Source of the DNA: Chitinibacter sp. FCG-7
Lineage (GTDB): Bacteria; Pseudomonadota; Gammaproteobacteria; Burkholderiales; Chitinibacteraceae
Length of the DNA: 64,000 nt
Assembly (NCBI RefSeq): GCF_040047665.1
Contig: NZ_CP157355.1
Location: 2,976,001 to 3,040,000, forward strand
Direction of reading: 5' to 3'
The position numbers and the translations under genes are program-made. Of the stretch, positions 35,465-46,128 are shown in pieces. The notes beneath the pieces were generated by a model, which saw only the letters and a list, made by a program, of their open reading frames with translations, had not been told where the DNA came from and ran no database searches. How positions within the stretch are numbered: the first letter of the stretch is position 1; each line of letters starts with the position of its first letter.

Positions 35465-35877
35465 TGCTGCCTGCGGTTCTGCAGATCAACCCCGCGTCGA
35501 AATGGCAGCGGGGTTTTTTGTGTCTAACGCACGCTCTGGCGCTGCTGAATGCCTGGTGGCTGGCCTGGCCATGGGCCTTGATGCTGAGCGCGCTGCTCTT
35601 GCTGTCTTTGCGTTTTTATTGGCTTAAAGCTCAAGTGGTTAACCAGATCCAGTGTTTGCCGGATGGATTGTTGGATGTTCACACTCGTGCAGGGCAGCGA
35701 TACAGCATGCAACTACTGGCTTCCAGCGTATTGACTGCGCATGTGCTGGTGCTGCATTTGCGTGGCGATGGGCAGAAATTCCAGGTGGTGATTTGGCCAG
35801 ATAGCGCGCCAGCCGAGGTGCTGCGCCAATGGCGCGTGTATCTGCGCTGGATCTGGCCAAATTTGCATCGCAAATAA
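35464..35877 (+). CDS. YgfX-like membrane protein
   Basis: This is a 137-residue protein with a TAATG overlap to the SIMPL gene. Two closely spaced hydrophobic helices (about 20-55) are followed by a soluble domain ending in VVIWPDSAPAEVLRQWRVYLRW, matching the tail motif of YgfX/CptA-like proteins (membrane partner of the SdhE/CptB system in E. coli). No sdhE is adjacent. Assignment is by pattern only. Confidence 0.6.
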   Translation: MLPAVLQINPASKWQRGFLCLTHALALLNAWWLAWPWALMLSALLLLSLRFYWLKAQVVNQIQCLPDGLLDVHTRAGQRYSMQLLASSVLTAHVLVLHLRGDGQKFQVVIWPDSAPAEVLRQWRVYLRWIWPNLHRK

Positions 35878-35985
35878 GCGATGGAACCTCTGCACGAATC
35901 AAAATAGCAAAATCACCCCCTGATCAAATCAATGGCTTGCGCTTGAAAATCTACTCCGAGATCGATTCGTTCAGCGGTTTTTTTT

Positions 35986-36034
35986 GGGTATGTGTCTGTA
36001 GGCCTTTCTGTGTTTGGTCTGCAGGCATATACCT
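35986..36034. repeat. 49-bp palindromic repeat, copy 6
   Basis: GGGTATGTGTCTGTAG at the left and CTGCAGGCATATACCT at the right. It lies between the convergent ygfX-like gene and nadB, and touches the nadB stop codon (TAG at 36035-36037). Confidence 0.8.
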
Positions 36035-37621
36035 CTATTTTTTACTTTCCGGTTTCAGTAGAGTGGGTTTGGATTCCAGATCAATCCCGGGGTAATCGCG
36101 GCTGTAGTGCAGGCCGCGGCTTTCTTTGCGCGCCATCGCGCAGCGCACGATGAGTTCGGCGGTAATCACCAGATTGCGCAGCTCCAGCAAATCGTTGGAA
36201 ACCCGGAAATTGCGGTAAAACTCGTGAATTTCACTCTTGAGTAGTTCAATGCGGTGCAGCGCACGCTCCAGCCGTTTATTGGTGCGCACAATCCCGACGT
36301 AGTCCCACATAAAGCGACGCAGCTCATCCCAGTTGTGCGAAATCACCACTTCCTCATCCGGGTCGGTCACGCGGCTTTCGTCCCATTCGGCGATGTCGGG
36401 CAGTGTTTGCGGTGCCTGCTGCAGAATATCGTGCGCGGCGGCTTTGCCCAGCACCATGCATTCAAGTAGCGAGTTGGACGCGAGGCGATTTGCGCCATGC
36501 AAACCGGTACACGCGACTTCGCCAACCGCGTAGAGACTGGCCAGATCGGTACGGCCATCCAGATCGGTGATCAGGCCGCCGCAAGTGTAGTGCGCCGCCG
36601 GTACCACCGGGATCGGCTCTTTGGTGATGTCGATGCCCAGCTCAAGGCAGCGCTGGTAGATATTCGGGAAATGCTCTTTCACAAAAGCGGCGGGTTTGTA
36701 CGAAATATCAAGGTAGACGCAATCGTAACCGCCACGCTTCATTTCAAAGTCAATCGCGCGTGCAACGACATCGCGCGGGGCGAGTTCGGCACGTTCGTCA
36801 TGGCTAGGCATAAAACGCGTACCATCGGGCAGGCGCAAAATACCGCCTTCGCCGCGCACCGCTTCGGTAATCAGGAAGGATTTGGCGTGAGGGTGATACA
36901 GGCAAGTCGGATGGAACTGGATAAATTCCATATTCGACACACGGCAACCGGCGCGCCAGCCCATCGCGATACCGTCGCCGGTCGCGACGTCGGGATTGGT
37001 GGTGTACAGATATACTTTGCCCGCACCGCCAGTGGCCAGCACGGTAAACGGCGCCAGAATGGTTTCAACCCGATCGGCGGTTTTGTCATACACATAAGCG
37101 CCAACACAACGGCTGCTCTCGCCGCTGCGCTCGGTGATCAAATCAACGGCGATGTGTTCTTCCAAAAGGGTGATGTTCGGGTGCGCCGCGACTTTGATCG
37201 CCAGCGTGTCAATCACCGCCGCGCCGGTCGCATCGGCCGCATGAATAATCCGCCGATGGCTGTGCCCGCCTTCACGGGTGAGGTGGTAGCCCTGATAGCT
37301 GGTGTCACCTGACTCATCTTTGGTGAAGGGCACGCCCATCTTGATCAGCCAGTCGATGGCGTCTTTGGAGTTTTCGATGATAAAGCGGGTGGCTTCGGTA
37401 TCGCACAGCCCGGCCCCTGCTACGTGCGTGTCCTTAATATGCAGCTCGATACTGTCCGAGTCATCCAGTACGGCAGCAATGCCGCCTTGCGCCCAGCCGC
37501 TGCCGCCATCGCGCAGCTCGCGCTTGGTGATCAGGCCAACTTTTAATTTTTCTGCCAACTGCAAGGCGATGGTCATCCCGCCGAGCCCACTACCTAAAAT
37601 CAGCACATCGAATTTGCGCAT
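36035..37621 (-). CDS. nadB: L-aspartate oxidase
   Basis: ATG 37621 gives 528 residues, the normal length. This FAD enzyme makes iminoaspartate for quinolinate and NAD synthesis. Visible are the dinucleotide motif [15 protein letters not shown] (about 7-21), [12 protein letters not shown] near 40, [17 protein letters not shown] near 120 and the succinate-dehydrogenase-like TCGGLITDL near 345. A ribosome-binding site (AAAGGA) precedes the start. An upstream extension of the frame would cross the rpoE promoter region and is rejected. It is divergent from rpoE, as in E. coli. Confidence 0.95.
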   Translation of the reverse strand: MRKFDVLILGSGLGGMTIALQLAEKLKVGLITKRELRDGGSGWAQGGIAAVLDDSDSIELHIKDTHVAGAGLCDTEATRFIIENSKDAIDWLIKMGVPFTKDESGDTSYQGYHLTREGGHSHRRIIHAADATGAAVIDTLAIKVAAHPNITLLEEHIAVDLITERSGESSRCVGAYVYDKTADRVETILAPFTVLATGGAGKVYLYTTNPDVATGDGIAMGWRAGCRVSNMEFIQFHPTCLYHPHAKSFLITEAVRGEGGILRLPDGTRFMPSHDERAELAPRDVVARAIDFEMKRGGYDCVYLDISYKPAAFVKEHFPNIYQRCLELGIDITKEPIPVVPAAHYTCGGLITDLDGRTDLASLYAVGEVACTGLHGANRLASNSLLECMVLGKAAAHDILQQAPQTLPDIAEWDESRVTDPDEEVVISHNWDELRRFMWDYVGIVRTNKRLERALHRIELLKSEIHEFYRNFRVSNDLLELRNLVITAELIVRCAMARKESRGLHYSRDYPGIDLESKPTLLKPESKK

Positions 37622-37798
37622 GCGAGTTAGTCCTTTAATTACCGCCGTGTTTCGCCCAGATGCCATATTATCAGAGCTGGCGCTTGCTGGTTGCCTGTAG
37701 CGGGTTTGGCGGAGTGGGCAAAGGGGCTTGTATTTTTGCCGAATGCCCCGATTTGATGTTCGTAAAATGCCATTCAACGATTTGATAGGAAGACAGGT

Positions 37799-38410
37799 TT
37801 GACACAGGTCACTGAGCGTGATTTAGACCAGGAGTTAGTGCGGCGAGCCCAAGCTGGTGATCAGCGTGCGTTCGAGTTGCTGGTGGTGAAATACCAGCGC
37901 CGGATTGCACGCCTGCTCTCGCGCATGATTCGTGATCCGGCCGAGCTGGAAGATGTGAGCCAGGAAGCCTTCATCAAGGCTTATCGGGCCTTGCCTTCGT
38001 TCCGTGGTGAAAGCGCTTTCTATACATGGCTCTACCGGATTGCCATCAATACGGCCAAAAACTACCTGTCATCGCTCGGCCGTCGCCCAATGATGGCGAC
38101 CGAATACGAGGATGAAGACGGCGAAACGCTGGACGCGGTGGCCCAGGTGCCGGATTTTCACACGCCTGAAACTGAACTATCAAATCGGCAAATTGTCTCT
38201 ACGGTAAATGAGGCCGTTGAGGCGCTTCCAGCTGATTTGCGCGAGGCAATTACCTTGCGGGAAATGGAGGGCCTCAGTTATGAAGACATCGCACTGGCGA
38301 TGGACTGCCCGATTGGCACGGTACGCAGCCGGATTTTCCGGGCGCGCGAGGCGATTGCCAACCGCTTGCGGCCTTTACTCAGCGAAGTGGGTAAGGACAA
38401 ACGATGGTAG
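37799..38410 (+). CDS. rpoE: Extracytoplasmic sigma factor RpoE (sigma-E/AlgU)
   Basis: This is a 203-residue ECF sigma factor. Region 2 reads [19 protein letters not shown] and [19 protein letters not shown] (about 24-70). Region 4 reads [22 protein letters not shown] and [15 protein letters not shown] (about 145-185). No ATG is available at the N-terminus. TTG 37799 with AGGA 8 bases upstream is the best start; GTG 37838 behind GGAG would remove part of region 2. It directs the envelope-stress response, held inactive by RseA encoded next. Confidence 0.94.
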   Translation: MTQVTERDLDQELVRRAQAGDQRAFELLVVKYQRRIARLLSRMIRDPAELEDVSQEAFIKAYRALPSFRGESAFYTWLYRIAINTAKNYLSSLGRRPMMATEYEDEDGETLDAVAQVPDFHTPETELSNRQIVSTVNEAVEALPADLREAITLREMEGLSYEDIALAMDCPIGTVRSRIFRAREAIANRLRPLLSEVGKDKRW

Positions 38411-38441
38411 CCAATGCTGCGGTGTCGAGTGAGGAAAGACA

Positions 38442-38939
38442 ATGAACGAAAAAGTATCAGCTTTGATGGACAATGAGCTGCCTGCCGAGCAGTGGCCTGA
38501 AGTGCTTGATGCCTTAAAGCGCGAACCATTGCTGCAGCAGCAATGGCATGACTGGCATGTCAGTCGCGACGCCTTGCAGGGGCAAGCAGGCTGCTCGGCC
38601 GATTTTATGCGCAGATTCTCAGCTCGCTTGGCTGCCGAGCCAGTCGTGATTGCGCCACAGCGCAAGCAGGCTTTTGGAGCCAAGCGCTGGTTGGTACCGA
38701 TGACGGCGGCGGCATCAGTCGCTTTTGTGGGGCTTGCGGTCTGGCAATTTAATTTTGTACCAAGCAGCTCAACGCAGCCTCAGCAGCTCGCTGCGGTGGT
38801 GACCCCGGCTGCACAGCATAAGCAGGTGGATGCCGCGGAAGTGAGGGCTTATCTGGCTGCGCATCGCGATGGCGTAGCCAATCCGATGGGCGCAGATCAT
38901 CTGGCACGGGTTTCGTTTGAAGTGGGAGAGCAGCGCTAG
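38442..38939 (+). CDS. rseA: Anti-sigma-E factor RseA (MucA-like)
   Basis: This is a 165-residue single-pass inner-membrane protein. The N-terminal cytoplasmic domain (MNEKVSALMDNELPAEQW, residues 1-18) binds sigma-E. One membrane helix (about 88-108, VPMTAAASVAFVGLAVWQF) is followed by a periplasmic tail. Degradation on stress frees sigma-E. It is in operon with rpoE, rseB, rseC and degP. Confidence 0.92.
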   Translation: MNEKVSALMDNELPAEQWPEVLDALKREPLLQQQWHDWHVSRDALQGQAGCSADFMRRFSARLAAEPVVIAPQRKQAFGAKRWLVPMTAAASVAFVGLAVWQFNFVPSSSTQPQQLAAVVTPAAQHKQVDAAEVRAYLAAHRDGVANPMGADHLARVSFEVGEQR

Positions 38940-39917
38940 ATGTTGAAGGGATGTTCCGGCTCGTATTGGATGAGTGCCTGCGCGGCACTATTGATGGCGC
39001 TGCCCGCCAGCCACGCCGCTGAAATGCTCGACAAGGACGATGCCAGCAAATTGCTGGAGCGCACTGCGGCAGCGGCAAAAACTGCGACTTACGCGGGCAC
39101 CTATGTTTACCAGCACGGCGAGGAAATATCGAGCTATCGAATGATTCATGTGCTTGATGGCAGCAATGACGCCGAGCGGCGCGAAACACTGGATGGCCCG
39201 CCGCGTGAATACTACCGGCATGGCAATCAGGTGAGTATCTATCCAGCCGATCCGCAGCAAAAAGCCCTTGATCGCCGTTACACCGCCAAACTCTTTCCCC
39301 GGCAATTGCCTGATCCGGCGAGTAAATTGCTCAGCGCCTACGGTGTCGTCAGATTGGGGCATGAGCGCGTGGCCGGACGCGATGCGACGGTGTACCAATT
39401 GCAGCCGCTTGATCAATACCGCTACCCGCACCGCTTCTGGGTTGATGAAGCATCCAGCCTGCTGCTGAAGTGGGTTGTAATGGGTATGCGCAAGGAAGCA
39501 ACGCAAATATTTGCCTTCACGAATATACAGATGGGAGGTAATGTTGATCGCAAATTGCTTAAACCCACGCGCCAGCTGCAGGCTGTAGAGATTGAAGCGG
39601 GTAATGGCCTGGCGCAGATGCCGCAAGAGGCGCATTGGGACATCAAAGCCTTGCCAGCCGGTTTCAAGCTGCTCAAACAAACCAGCAAAACGCTGCCGGG
39701 CAAACACCGCTCGGTGATTCATCACCTCTACAGTGATGGGGCGGCGACCGTTTCGGTATTTATTGAGCCATTCCATCAGCGTCTGCCGCTGGGGCTGGCG
39801 CACCAAGGCGCGATGCATATGTATGTGCGCCAGAGTGGCACACATCTGGTCATGGCGCTGGGCGAGGTGCCGGGCGTGACGGTTGAAGCGTTCGCGAATG
39901 CGTATAATGCGCGCTGA
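38940..39917 (+). CDS. rseB: Sigma-E regulator RseB (MucB)
   Basis: This is a 325-residue periplasmic protein with a signal peptide ending at SHAAE (about residue 27). The LolA-like N-terminal domain shows ATYAGTYVYQHGEEISSYRM near 47 and the smaller C-terminal domain LPAGFKLL to VSVFIEPF. RseB shields RseA from DegS and senses lipopolysaccharide or lipoprotein signals. It starts immediately after the rseA stop. Confidence 0.94.
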   Translation: MLKGCSGSYWMSACAALLMALPASHAAEMLDKDDASKLLERTAAAAKTATYAGTYVYQHGEEISSYRMIHVLDGSNDAERRETLDGPPREYYRHGNQVSIYPADPQQKALDRRYTAKLFPRQLPDPASKLLSAYGVVRLGHERVAGRDATVYQLQPLDQYRYPHRFWVDEASSLLLKWVVMGMRKEATQIFAFTNIQMGGNVDRKLLKPTRQLQAVEIEAGNGLAQMPQEAHWDIKALPAGFKLLKQTSKTLPGKHRSVIHHLYSDGAATVSVFIEPFHQRLPLGLAHQGAMHMYVRQSGTHLVMALGEVPGVTVEAFANAYNAR

Positions 39918-39940
39918 TTAATGACCGTAAATGATTTCTC

Positions 39941-40405
39941 ATGATTGAAACGCAAGCCCAAGTGATTCGTACCGAAGGTACTTATGCCTGGATCCGGATC
40001 CGGCCGCATAGCCCGTGCGGCAATTGCGACCCTGAAACCGGTTGCAAATCGGTTGCGATCACCCGCATGTTCGGGCAGGCGCAGGATAGTTACCGCGTCA
40101 GCAACCCGATTGCGGCGCAAAACAATGATCTGGTCATGGTTGCGATTGCCGAAGACGCTTTGCTCAAAACAGCCCTGTGGGCTTATGGTCTGCCGATGTT
40201 GCTGCTATTGCTGGGGGCGGGCATTGCCAGTTACTGGTTTCAACACGATGAATTGGCGACTTTGCTTGGCGCCGGGCTGGGGCTTTTTATCGGCTTTCTG
40301 GTCTTGCGCCATCTGCCCGCCAGCAATGCCGCCGAGCCCACGATTATTGCCAAAGTGCAAACTGGACAGGTTGTTAAAACCTGTGAACTAAAACGTACTC
40401 ATTGA
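39941..40405 (+). CDS. rseC: RseC/MucC-family sigma-E positive regulator
   Basis: This 154-residue inner-membrane protein has an N-terminal Cys cluster (CGNCDPETGCKS, about 28-39) that can hold a redox centre or metal. Two membrane helices follow at about 80-100 and 106-124. RseC helps sigma-E activity and reductive systems such as Rsx/Rnf. It lies between rseB and degP. Confidence 0.9.
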   Translation: MIETQAQVIRTEGTYAWIRIRPHSPCGNCDPETGCKSVAITRMFGQAQDSYRVSNPIAAQNNDLVMVAIAEDALLKTALWAYGLPMLLLLLGAGIASYWFQHDELATLLGAGLGLFIGFLVLRHLPASNAAEPTIIAKVQTGQVVKTCELKRTH

Positions 40406-40421
40406 CCCAGAGGAAGGGACT

Positions 40422-41825
40422 ATGCTGAATCGATTTTTGCTCACAACCATTTTGTTAGGTAGCACAGTGGCTGCAAGCGCCACTTCGGCCGCATTGCCTG
40501 ATTTCACGACCGTGGTTGAAAAAGAAGGCAAAGCTGTCGTTAATATTTCAACGACTGCGTCGGTGCGCGACGATGATGCGGCTGCGCCAGGGATGGACGC
40601 CGATACGCTTGAATTACTGCGCCGCTTTGGTTTTCCCATGCCACCTGGCGCACGCGGCGGCCAGCCACGGCAACATCAGGCCCAGTCGCTAGGCTCCGGA
40701 TTCATCATCGACAGCAATGGCTATATTCTGACCAACGCGCATGTGGTCGCTAAGGCGGACGAAATTACCGTCAAAATGGTCGACAAACGCACTTTCAAAG
40801 CCAAGGTGGTCGGCTCTGACGCGCGCACCGATGTGGCTTTGCTGAAAGTGGATGCCAGTAATCTGCCCAAGGTCGCTCTGGGTGATGTCAATAAGCTCAA
40901 GCAAGGCGAGTGGGTGTTGGCGATTGGCCAGCCTTTTGGTCTGGATAATACAGTCACCGCCGGTATTGTTTCTGCCAAGGGGCGCAGCCTGCCGGATGAG
41001 AATTTTGTCCCCTTCATCCAGACTGACGTGGCCATTAATCCCGGTAACTCTGGCGGCCCGCTATTTAATATGAATGGCGAGGTCGTCGGCATTAACTCGC
41101 AAATTTATAGCCGTTCGGGTGGTTATATGGGCTTATCGTTTTCGATACCGATTGATGTCGCCATGAAAGTGGCGGATGAGCTCAAATCAAGCGGCAAAGT
41201 GACGCGCGGGCGGATTGGTGTTTCGATTCAGGATGTCAGCGAAGATCTAGCGAAAAGCTTTGGTCTGAATAAAGCCAGTGGGGCGCTGTTAAGTTCGGTA
41301 GAAAAAGATGGCCCGGCTGATAAAGCTGGACTGAAAGCTGGCGATATCCTGCTGAAATTTAATGGCCAAAGTATTGCCAATTCGGGTGAACTGCCTCGCG
41401 TAGTGAGCGCGGCCAAGCCAGGCAGCAAGGCGACGGTGCAAGTGTGGCGTGATAAAGCGGCGCGAGAATTTCAGGTGACCGTGGGTCAGCTGGAGGAGAG
41501 CGACAAAAATACCGAAGGCCGTGAATACAAAGGCAGCAGTGATGACGCCGGCAAATTCGGTCTAGTGGTGCAGGAGTTGAACGCTCGTCAGCTCAAACAA
41601 CTAGGTATTCCGTTCGGCTTGCTAGTGCGCGATGCAGACGCAGCAGCGGCTAAGGCCGGTTTGCAGGCCGGCGATGTGATTGTGGGGCTTGGCGGTCTGG
41701 ATTTGAGCAGTATGGCGCAGCTAAGAAAAGCGCTAAACGATCTGAAAGCAGGTGAATCATTGCCATTGCGCGTGTTACGTAACGGCAATCCAGCTTTTAT
41801 CGTGTTAAAGGCGCCCAGTAAATGA
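40422..41825 (+). CDS. degP: DegP/DegQ-type periplasmic serine protease (MucD)
   Basis: This is a 467-residue HtrA protease/chaperone with a signal peptide. The catalytic triad is visible: His in LTNAHVV (about 107), Asp in RTDVALLKV (about 137) and Ser in NPGNSGGPLF (about 210). Two PDZ domains follow (about 265-355 and 375-460). It degrades misfolded envelope proteins and is co-regulated with sigma-E. It overlaps the glutaredoxin-like gene by 4 bases. Confidence 0.95.
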   Translation: MLNRFLLTTILLGSTVAASATSAALPDFTTVVEKEGKAVVNISTTASVRDDDAAAPGMDADTLELLRRFGFPMPPGARGGQPRQHQAQSLGSGFIIDSNGYILTNAHVVAKADEITVKMVDKRTFKAKVVGSDARTDVALLKVDASNLPKVALGDVNKLKQGEWVLAIGQPFGLDNTVTAGIVSAKGRSLPDENFVPFIQTDVAINPGNSGGPLFNMNGEVVGINSQIYSRSGGYMGLSFSIPIDVAMKVADELKSSGKVTRGRIGVSIQDVSEDLAKSFGLNKASGALLSSVEKDGPADKAGLKAGDILLKFNGQSIANSGELPRVVSAAKPGSKATVQVWRDKAAREFQVTVGQLEESDKNTEGREYKGSSDDAGKFGLVVQELNARQLKQLGIPFGLLVRDADAAAAKAGLQAGDVIVGLGGLDLSSMAQLRKALNDLKAGESLPLRVLRNGNPAFIVLKAPSK

Positions 41826-42064
41826 TGCAATTGAAGTTATACGGCCGTGAGTATTGCAGTTTGTGCGTGGTGATGCGTGAGCAGTTGCTGGTGCAAGCTG
41901 CAGGCCGCTTTGAGCTGGAATGGATTGATATCGAAGATATTGACGCGCTGGAGGCCTTATACGGTGAGCTGGTGCCGGTGTTGACCGATGCTGGCGGCAA
42001 GGAAATCTGTCACTACCATCTGGATCTTGCAGCATTGGATGCTAGGCTGGCCGATTTAGGCTAA
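41822..42064 (+). CDS. Glutaredoxin-family small thiol protein
   Basis: This is an 80-residue protein with a CSLC redox motif near residue 12 after the first beta strand (MQLKLYGREYCSLC) and VPVLTDAGGKEICHYHLD near 50, the cis-Pro and glutathione-side region. It belongs to the DUF836/glutaredoxin-like group often found before lepA in betaproteobacteria. It is cytosolic; the partner is unknown. Confidence 0.85.
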   Translation: MMQLKLYGREYCSLCVVMREQLLVQAAGRFELEWIDIEDIDALEALYGELVPVLTDAGGKEICHYHLDLAALDARLADLG

Positions 42065-42087
42065 AATCGCGGATTAACGCAATTCTA

Positions 42088-42113
42088 GGGCACGCGTGGC
42101 GTGCCCCTTTTTT
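42088..42113 (+). terminator. Rho-independent terminator
   Basis: The perfect 8-bp stem GGGCACGC / GCGTGCCC with a GTG loop is followed by CTTTTTT. It separates the sigma-E operon from lepA. Confidence 0.9.
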
Positions 42114-42149
42114 ATCTTGAGTTGCCCTTGACAAGACTTGGCTGGACAC

Positions 42150-43943
42150 ATGGATCATATTCGTAATTTCTCAATTATTGCCCACATCGACCACGGTAAA
42201 AGTACGCTGGCGGATCGGTTTATCCAGTTTTGTGGCGGCTTGGAAATGCGTGAAATGAGCGAGCAGGTGCTCGACTCGATGGATATTGAAAAAGAACGCG
42301 GCATCACGATTAAAGCTCAGACTGCCGCGCTGCAATACAAAGCGCGTGATGGCAAGACTTACAATCTGAATCTGATCGACACGCCAGGACACGTTGACTT
42401 CAGCTATGAAGTGAGCCGCTCGCTGGCTGCATGCGAAGGTGCGTTGCTCGTCGTTGATGCGTCACAAGGCGTAGAAGCGCAGACCGTGGCGAACTGCTAC
42501 ACGGCGATCGAACAGGGTGTTGAAGTTCGCCCGGTGCTCAATAAAATCGACTTGCCAGCAGCCGACCCGGACCGGGTCGCGCAGGAAATCGAAGACATTA
42601 TCGGCATTGAAGCGGGCGGTGCGGTTCATGCTTCTGCCAAGTCGGGTATAGGCATAGAAGACATTCTGGAAGAGGTTGTCAACAAGATACCCCCCCCAAA
42701 AGGCGATATAGACGCACCACTGAAAGCGCTGATTATCGACTCATGGTTTGATAATTACGTCGGCGTGATCATGCTGGTGCGCGTCGTTGATGGCGTGCTG
42801 CGCCCGAAAGACAAAGTGCTGTTCATGTCGTCCAAAGCCCAGCATTTGTGCGAACAGGTTGGTGTGTTCACGCCTAAATCGGTACAGCGAACCGAATTGA
42901 AAGCGGGCGAAGTAGGCTTTGTGATTGCCGGTATTAAAGAGCTGGCCAGCGCCAAAGTCGGCGATACGATCACGACGGTGAAAACACCAGCGGCCGAGCC
43001 ATTGCCTGGTTTTAAAGACGTTAAATCGCAGGTCTTTGCTGGTCTGTATCCGGTTGAAAGCCACGATTACGAAAAACTGCGCGATAGCCTGGAAAAGCTG
43101 CAGCTGAACGACGCCTCGCTCAATTACGAGCCGGAAGTCTCAAGTGCGCTGGGCTTTGGTTTCCGTTGTGGTTTCTTGGGCCTCTTGCATCTGGAGATCG
43201 TGCAGGAACGTCTCGAGCGTGAATTTGATATGGATCTGATCACGACGGCGCCGACGGTGAAATACGAGCTGGTGCTGCGTGGTGGTGAAACAGTCCAGAT
43301 TGAAAACCCGTCCAAACTGCCCGATCCAAGCAAATACGATGAAGTGCGCGAGCCGATTATCACGGCGACGATTCTGGTGCCGCAAGATTATGTCGGCCCG
43401 GTGATGACGCTGTGTAATCAAAAACGCGGCCAGCAAGTGAATATGCAGTATCTAGGTCGTCAGGTGATGCTGACTTATGATCTGCCGATGGCTGAAGTGG
43501 TGATGGATTTCTTCGATAAATTGAAATCGGTTTCGCGCGGCTATGCTTCGCTTGATTACGATTTCAAAGAATTCCGTGTTGGCGATCTGGTCAAACTGGA
43601 TGTACTGGTTAATAGCGAACGCGTTGATGCCTTGAGCTTGATTGTTCACCGTTCAATGAGTCAATATCGTGGTCGGGAGCTAGTGGCTAAAATGCGCGAG
43701 CTGATTCCACGCCAGATGTTTGATATTGCCGTGCAAGCGGCGATTGGTAGTCAAATCGTGGCACGTGAGACCGTTAAAGCGGTACGTAAAGACGTTTTGG
43801 CCAAATGTTATGGTGGTGACGTTTCGCGTAAACGCAAACTGCTGGACAAACAGAAAGCCGGTAAAAAGCGCATGAAGCAAGTGGGTAATGTCGAGATTCC
43901 ACAAGAAGCTTTCCTCGCCATTTTGCAAGTGTCAGACAAATAA
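42150..43943 (+). CDS. lepA: Elongation factor 4 (LepA)
   Basis: This translational GTPase has 597 residues from ATG 42150 ([19 protein letters not shown]). TTG 42138 is a less likely start. The G1 motif HIDHGKST, G2 [11 protein letters not shown]3 DTPGHVDF and G4 NKIDLP are clear, followed by domain II, the EF-G-like domains and the LepA-specific C-terminal domain ending in [20 protein letters not shown]. It acts on ribosomes, assisting initiation and back-translocation. It heads lepA-lepB-DUF4845-rnc-era-recO. Confidence 0.97.
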   Translation: MDHIRNFSIIAHIDHGKSTLADRFIQFCGGLEMREMSEQVLDSMDIEKERGITIKAQTAALQYKARDGKTYNLNLIDTPGHVDFSYEVSRSLAACEGALLVVDASQGVEAQTVANCYTAIEQGVEVRPVLNKIDLPAADPDRVAQEIEDIIGIEAGGAVHASAKSGIGIEDILEEVVNKIPPPKGDIDAPLKALIIDSWFDNYVGVIMLVRVVDGVLRPKDKVLFMSSKAQHLCEQVGVFTPKSVQRTELKAGEVGFVIAGIKELASAKVGDTITTVKTPAAEPLPGFKDVKSQVFAGLYPVESHDYEKLRDSLEKLQLNDASLNYEPEVSSALGFGFRCGFLGLLHLEIVQERLEREFDMDLITTAPTVKYELVLRGGETVQIENPSKLPDPSKYDEVREPIITATILVPQDYVGPVMTLCNQKRGQQVNMQYLGRQVMLTYDLPMAEVVMDFFDKLKSVSRGYASLDYDFKEFRVGDLVKLDVLVNSERVDALSLIVHRSMSQYRGRELVAKMRELIPRQMFDIAVQAAIGSQIVARETVKAVRKDVLAKCYGGDVSRKRKLLDKQKAGKKRMKQVGNVEIPQEAFLAILQVSDK

Positions 43944-43961
43944 GCACATTAGGGAAACAGC

Positions 43962-44921
43962 ATGAACTGGTTGTTGATTGGCGTTGTGTTACTTATCCTG
44001 GGCCCGGTGCTGATTGGCGCAGGTGCCAAGCATGAACGCAAAGGGACAGAGCCGCCGCAATTGGTTCAATATGGCTATCTGTCTGTCGTTGTCGCGATCT
44101 TTATTCTGATGGTGCAATTTTTGTCCATCAGTACGGCGATGCTGCTCTTTGTCGTGATTACCGGGATTATCTGGGCGCTCGACAAATTCATGTGGCAAAA
44201 GAAACGCGGACAGAATCCAGTGGCTGACTGGGTTGAGTATGGCCGCGGTTTTTTTCCTGTGATTCTGATTGTCTTTGTCTTGCGTTCTTTTTTGATCGAA
44301 CCTTTTCAGATTCCGTCGTCTTCAATGCGCCCTGGCTTGATCGTCGGTGATTTTATTCTGGTCAATAAATTTGCTTATGGCTTGCGCTTGCCAGTGAGCA
44401 ATTCGGTCGTGATACCCGTTGGTGCACCAAAGCATGGCGATGTCATGGTATTTAATTACCCGGTAAATCCTGCAATCAACTACATCAAACGTGTTGTTGC
44501 CTTGCCGGGTGATACAGTTGAATACCGCAATAAAAAGCTGAGTGTCAATGGCCAGCCAGTCAACACCCAGCCTGATGGCGAGCACAGCTATATCGAGCAA
44601 GGGGTTTATGAAGTTCGCAATCAGCAATTTATTGAAAAGATGGGCGAGCATCAGTTTAAGACACTCAATATGGCCGATACACCAACTCTTAGTCTTTCCG
44701 AAGTGGCAGACTTTCCTGGCCGTGAAAATTGTCGCTATGATGATACTGGCTTTATCTGCAAAGTACCGGCAAACCAGTATTTTGCAATGGGCGACAATCG
44801 TGATCACAGTGCCGATAGTCGCTACTGGGGTTTTGTTGACGATAAATATGTCGTTGGTAAAGCATTCTTGATCTGGATGAACTTCAAATATCTTGACCGG
44901 ATTGGTTCGGCAATCAAATAA
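43962..44921 (+). CDS. lepB: Signal peptidase I
   Basis: This is a 319-residue membrane-bound leader peptidase. Two or three N-terminal membrane helices (about 1-20, 40-75) come first. The catalytic Ser lies in IPSSSMRPGL (about 118) and the catalytic Lys in YIKRVVALPGD (about 178). The C-terminal motif MGDNRDHSADSRYWGFV is near 280. It removes signal peptides from exported proteins on the periplasmic face. Confidence 0.95.
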   Translation: MNWLLIGVVLLILGPVLIGAGAKHERKGTEPPQLVQYGYLSVVVAIFILMVQFLSISTAMLLFVVITGIIWALDKFMWQKKRGQNPVADWVEYGRGFFPVILIVFVLRSFLIEPFQIPSSSMRPGLIVGDFILVNKFAYGLRLPVSNSVVIPVGAPKHGDVMVFNYPVNPAINYIKRVVALPGDTVEYRNKKLSVNGQPVNTQPDGEHSYIEQGVYEVRNQQFIEKMGEHQFKTLNMADTPTLSLSEVADFPGRENCRYDDTGFICKVPANQYFAMGDNRDHSADSRYWGFVDDKYVVGKAFLIWMNFKYLDRIGSAIK

Positions 44922-44946
44922 ACACACAAACTATCTACAGGGGTGA

Positions 44947-45312
44947 ATGATGAAAAAACAAGCCGGAATGTCATTTTTTGGTTTTATCATTGTGGCGATA
45001 TTGGTGGGTCTTACTGCAATTACCGCACTGACAGTGCTTCCTGCATACATTGAATATTTTAGTATCAAGCAGGCTGTTGCCACTGTGGTCAATCAAAATA
45101 GCGGTGCAACCCCAGCAGTGATTCGCGAGTCATATTCTAAGCATGCCATCATTAGTGACATCAAATCGGTTACGCCACAAGACCTTTTGGTTAGTCAAGC
45201 TGGCGGTATTACTACAGTACGCGTTGACTATGAAAAAGTTGTCCCGCTAGTTGGTAATATTAGTTTCCTACTGCAATTTGAAGTCGAAAGTAGCTCAGGG
45301 GCATCAAATTAA
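44947..45312 (+). CDS. DUF4845 membrane protein
   Basis: This is a 121-residue protein with a pilin-like start (MMKKQAGMSFFGFIIVAILVG) and one membrane helix, then a small periplasmic domain. The DUF4845 family is almost always encoded between lepB and rnc in betaproteobacteria, as here. Its function is unknown. ATG 44950 is an alternative start. The following 105 bases to rnc hold no clear terminator. Confidence 0.85.
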   Translation: MMKKQAGMSFFGFIIVAILVGLTAITALTVLPAYIEYFSIKQAVATVVNQNSGATPAVIRESYSKHAIISDIKSVTPQDLLVSQAGGITTVRVDYEKVVPLVGNISFLLQFEVESSSGASN

Positions 45313-45417
45313 TGAAGTAGTAAGATGCTGGTGGCGTAGTGAAATACTGTATCGCTTCCTGGAGAAATTGTTGTTCAGCTACTTATTGTGCATTACTTTT
45401 TGAATTAGGAATTTATT

Positions 45418-46128
45418 TTGTCAGTAGTGTTACCTGCCGAGCGCTTGCAAAAGGCGCTCGGTTATATTTTTTCTGAGCCCAAGCTTTTAAAGCAGGCATT
45501 AACCCATCGCTCTTTTTCTTCAACGCATAATGAGCGATTGGAATTTGTCGGTGATGGAATTTTGAATGCACTCGTGGCGCGGCGGCTCTATCAAGTCTTT
45601 CCGCAATTTAGCGAGGGCGACTTGTCCCGTTTGCGCGCACATTTTGTTCGCCAGGACTCGTTGGCTGTGATTGCTACCGAATTGCAGCTAGGCGACTACT
45701 TGGCCTTGGGTGAAGGTGAGCTAAAAAGCGGTGGGCATCGCCGCCCCAGTATTTTGGCTGATGCGCTAGAGGCGGTTTTAGGCGCCATCTGGCTGGATGG
45801 CGGGTTTGACGAGGCAGCCAAAGTGGTTGAAAAACTGTTTGCGGCCAGAATTGCCGAAGTCAATCCGCTGGATGCCATGAAAGATGCCAAGACCTCCTTG
45901 CAGGAGTGGCTACAGGCTCGCAAACTGGCCCTGCCGCAGTACGAAGTTTTGCGCCAGATCGGTGAATCACCAGACCAGATTTTTGAAGTTTCATGCACCT
46001 GTGTTGAGCTTAAAGTCGCAACCAAAGCAGAGGGTACAAGCCGCCGCGCAGCTGAACAGGAAGCTGCAGGTCGCTTATTGCATCAATTACGCCTTCAACA
46101 CCCCGGCAAAAAGGTAGTCAGAAAATGA
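45418..46128 (+). CDS. rnc: Ribonuclease III
   Basis: This 236-residue double-strand RNA endonuclease starts at TTG 45418, with TTAGGA 9 bases upstream. No ATG is available at the N-terminus. The RNase III signature [12 protein letters not shown] lies about 38-49, with the second acidic residue pair in [13 protein letters not shown] (about 118). A dsRNA-binding domain follows (about 160-225, [20 protein letters not shown]). It processes rRNA precursors. The stop overlaps era. Confidence 0.95.
   Translation: MSVVLPAERLQKALGYIFSEPKLLKQALTHRSFSSTHNERLEFVGDGILNALVARRLYQVFPQFSEGDLSRLRAHFVRQDSLAVIATELQLGDYLALGEGELKSGGHRRPSILADALEAVLGAIWLDGGFDEAAKVVEKLFAARIAEVNPLDAMKDAKTSLQEWLQARKLALPQYEVLRQIGESPDQIFEVSCTCVELKVATKAEGTSRRAAEQEAAGRLLHQLRLQHPGKKVVRK

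Noticed and set aside
37622..37777. Longer nadB start at 37777
   Set aside because: The extra 52 residues have no family match, would cover the rpoE-side control region, and a good ribosome-binding site precedes ATG 37621.
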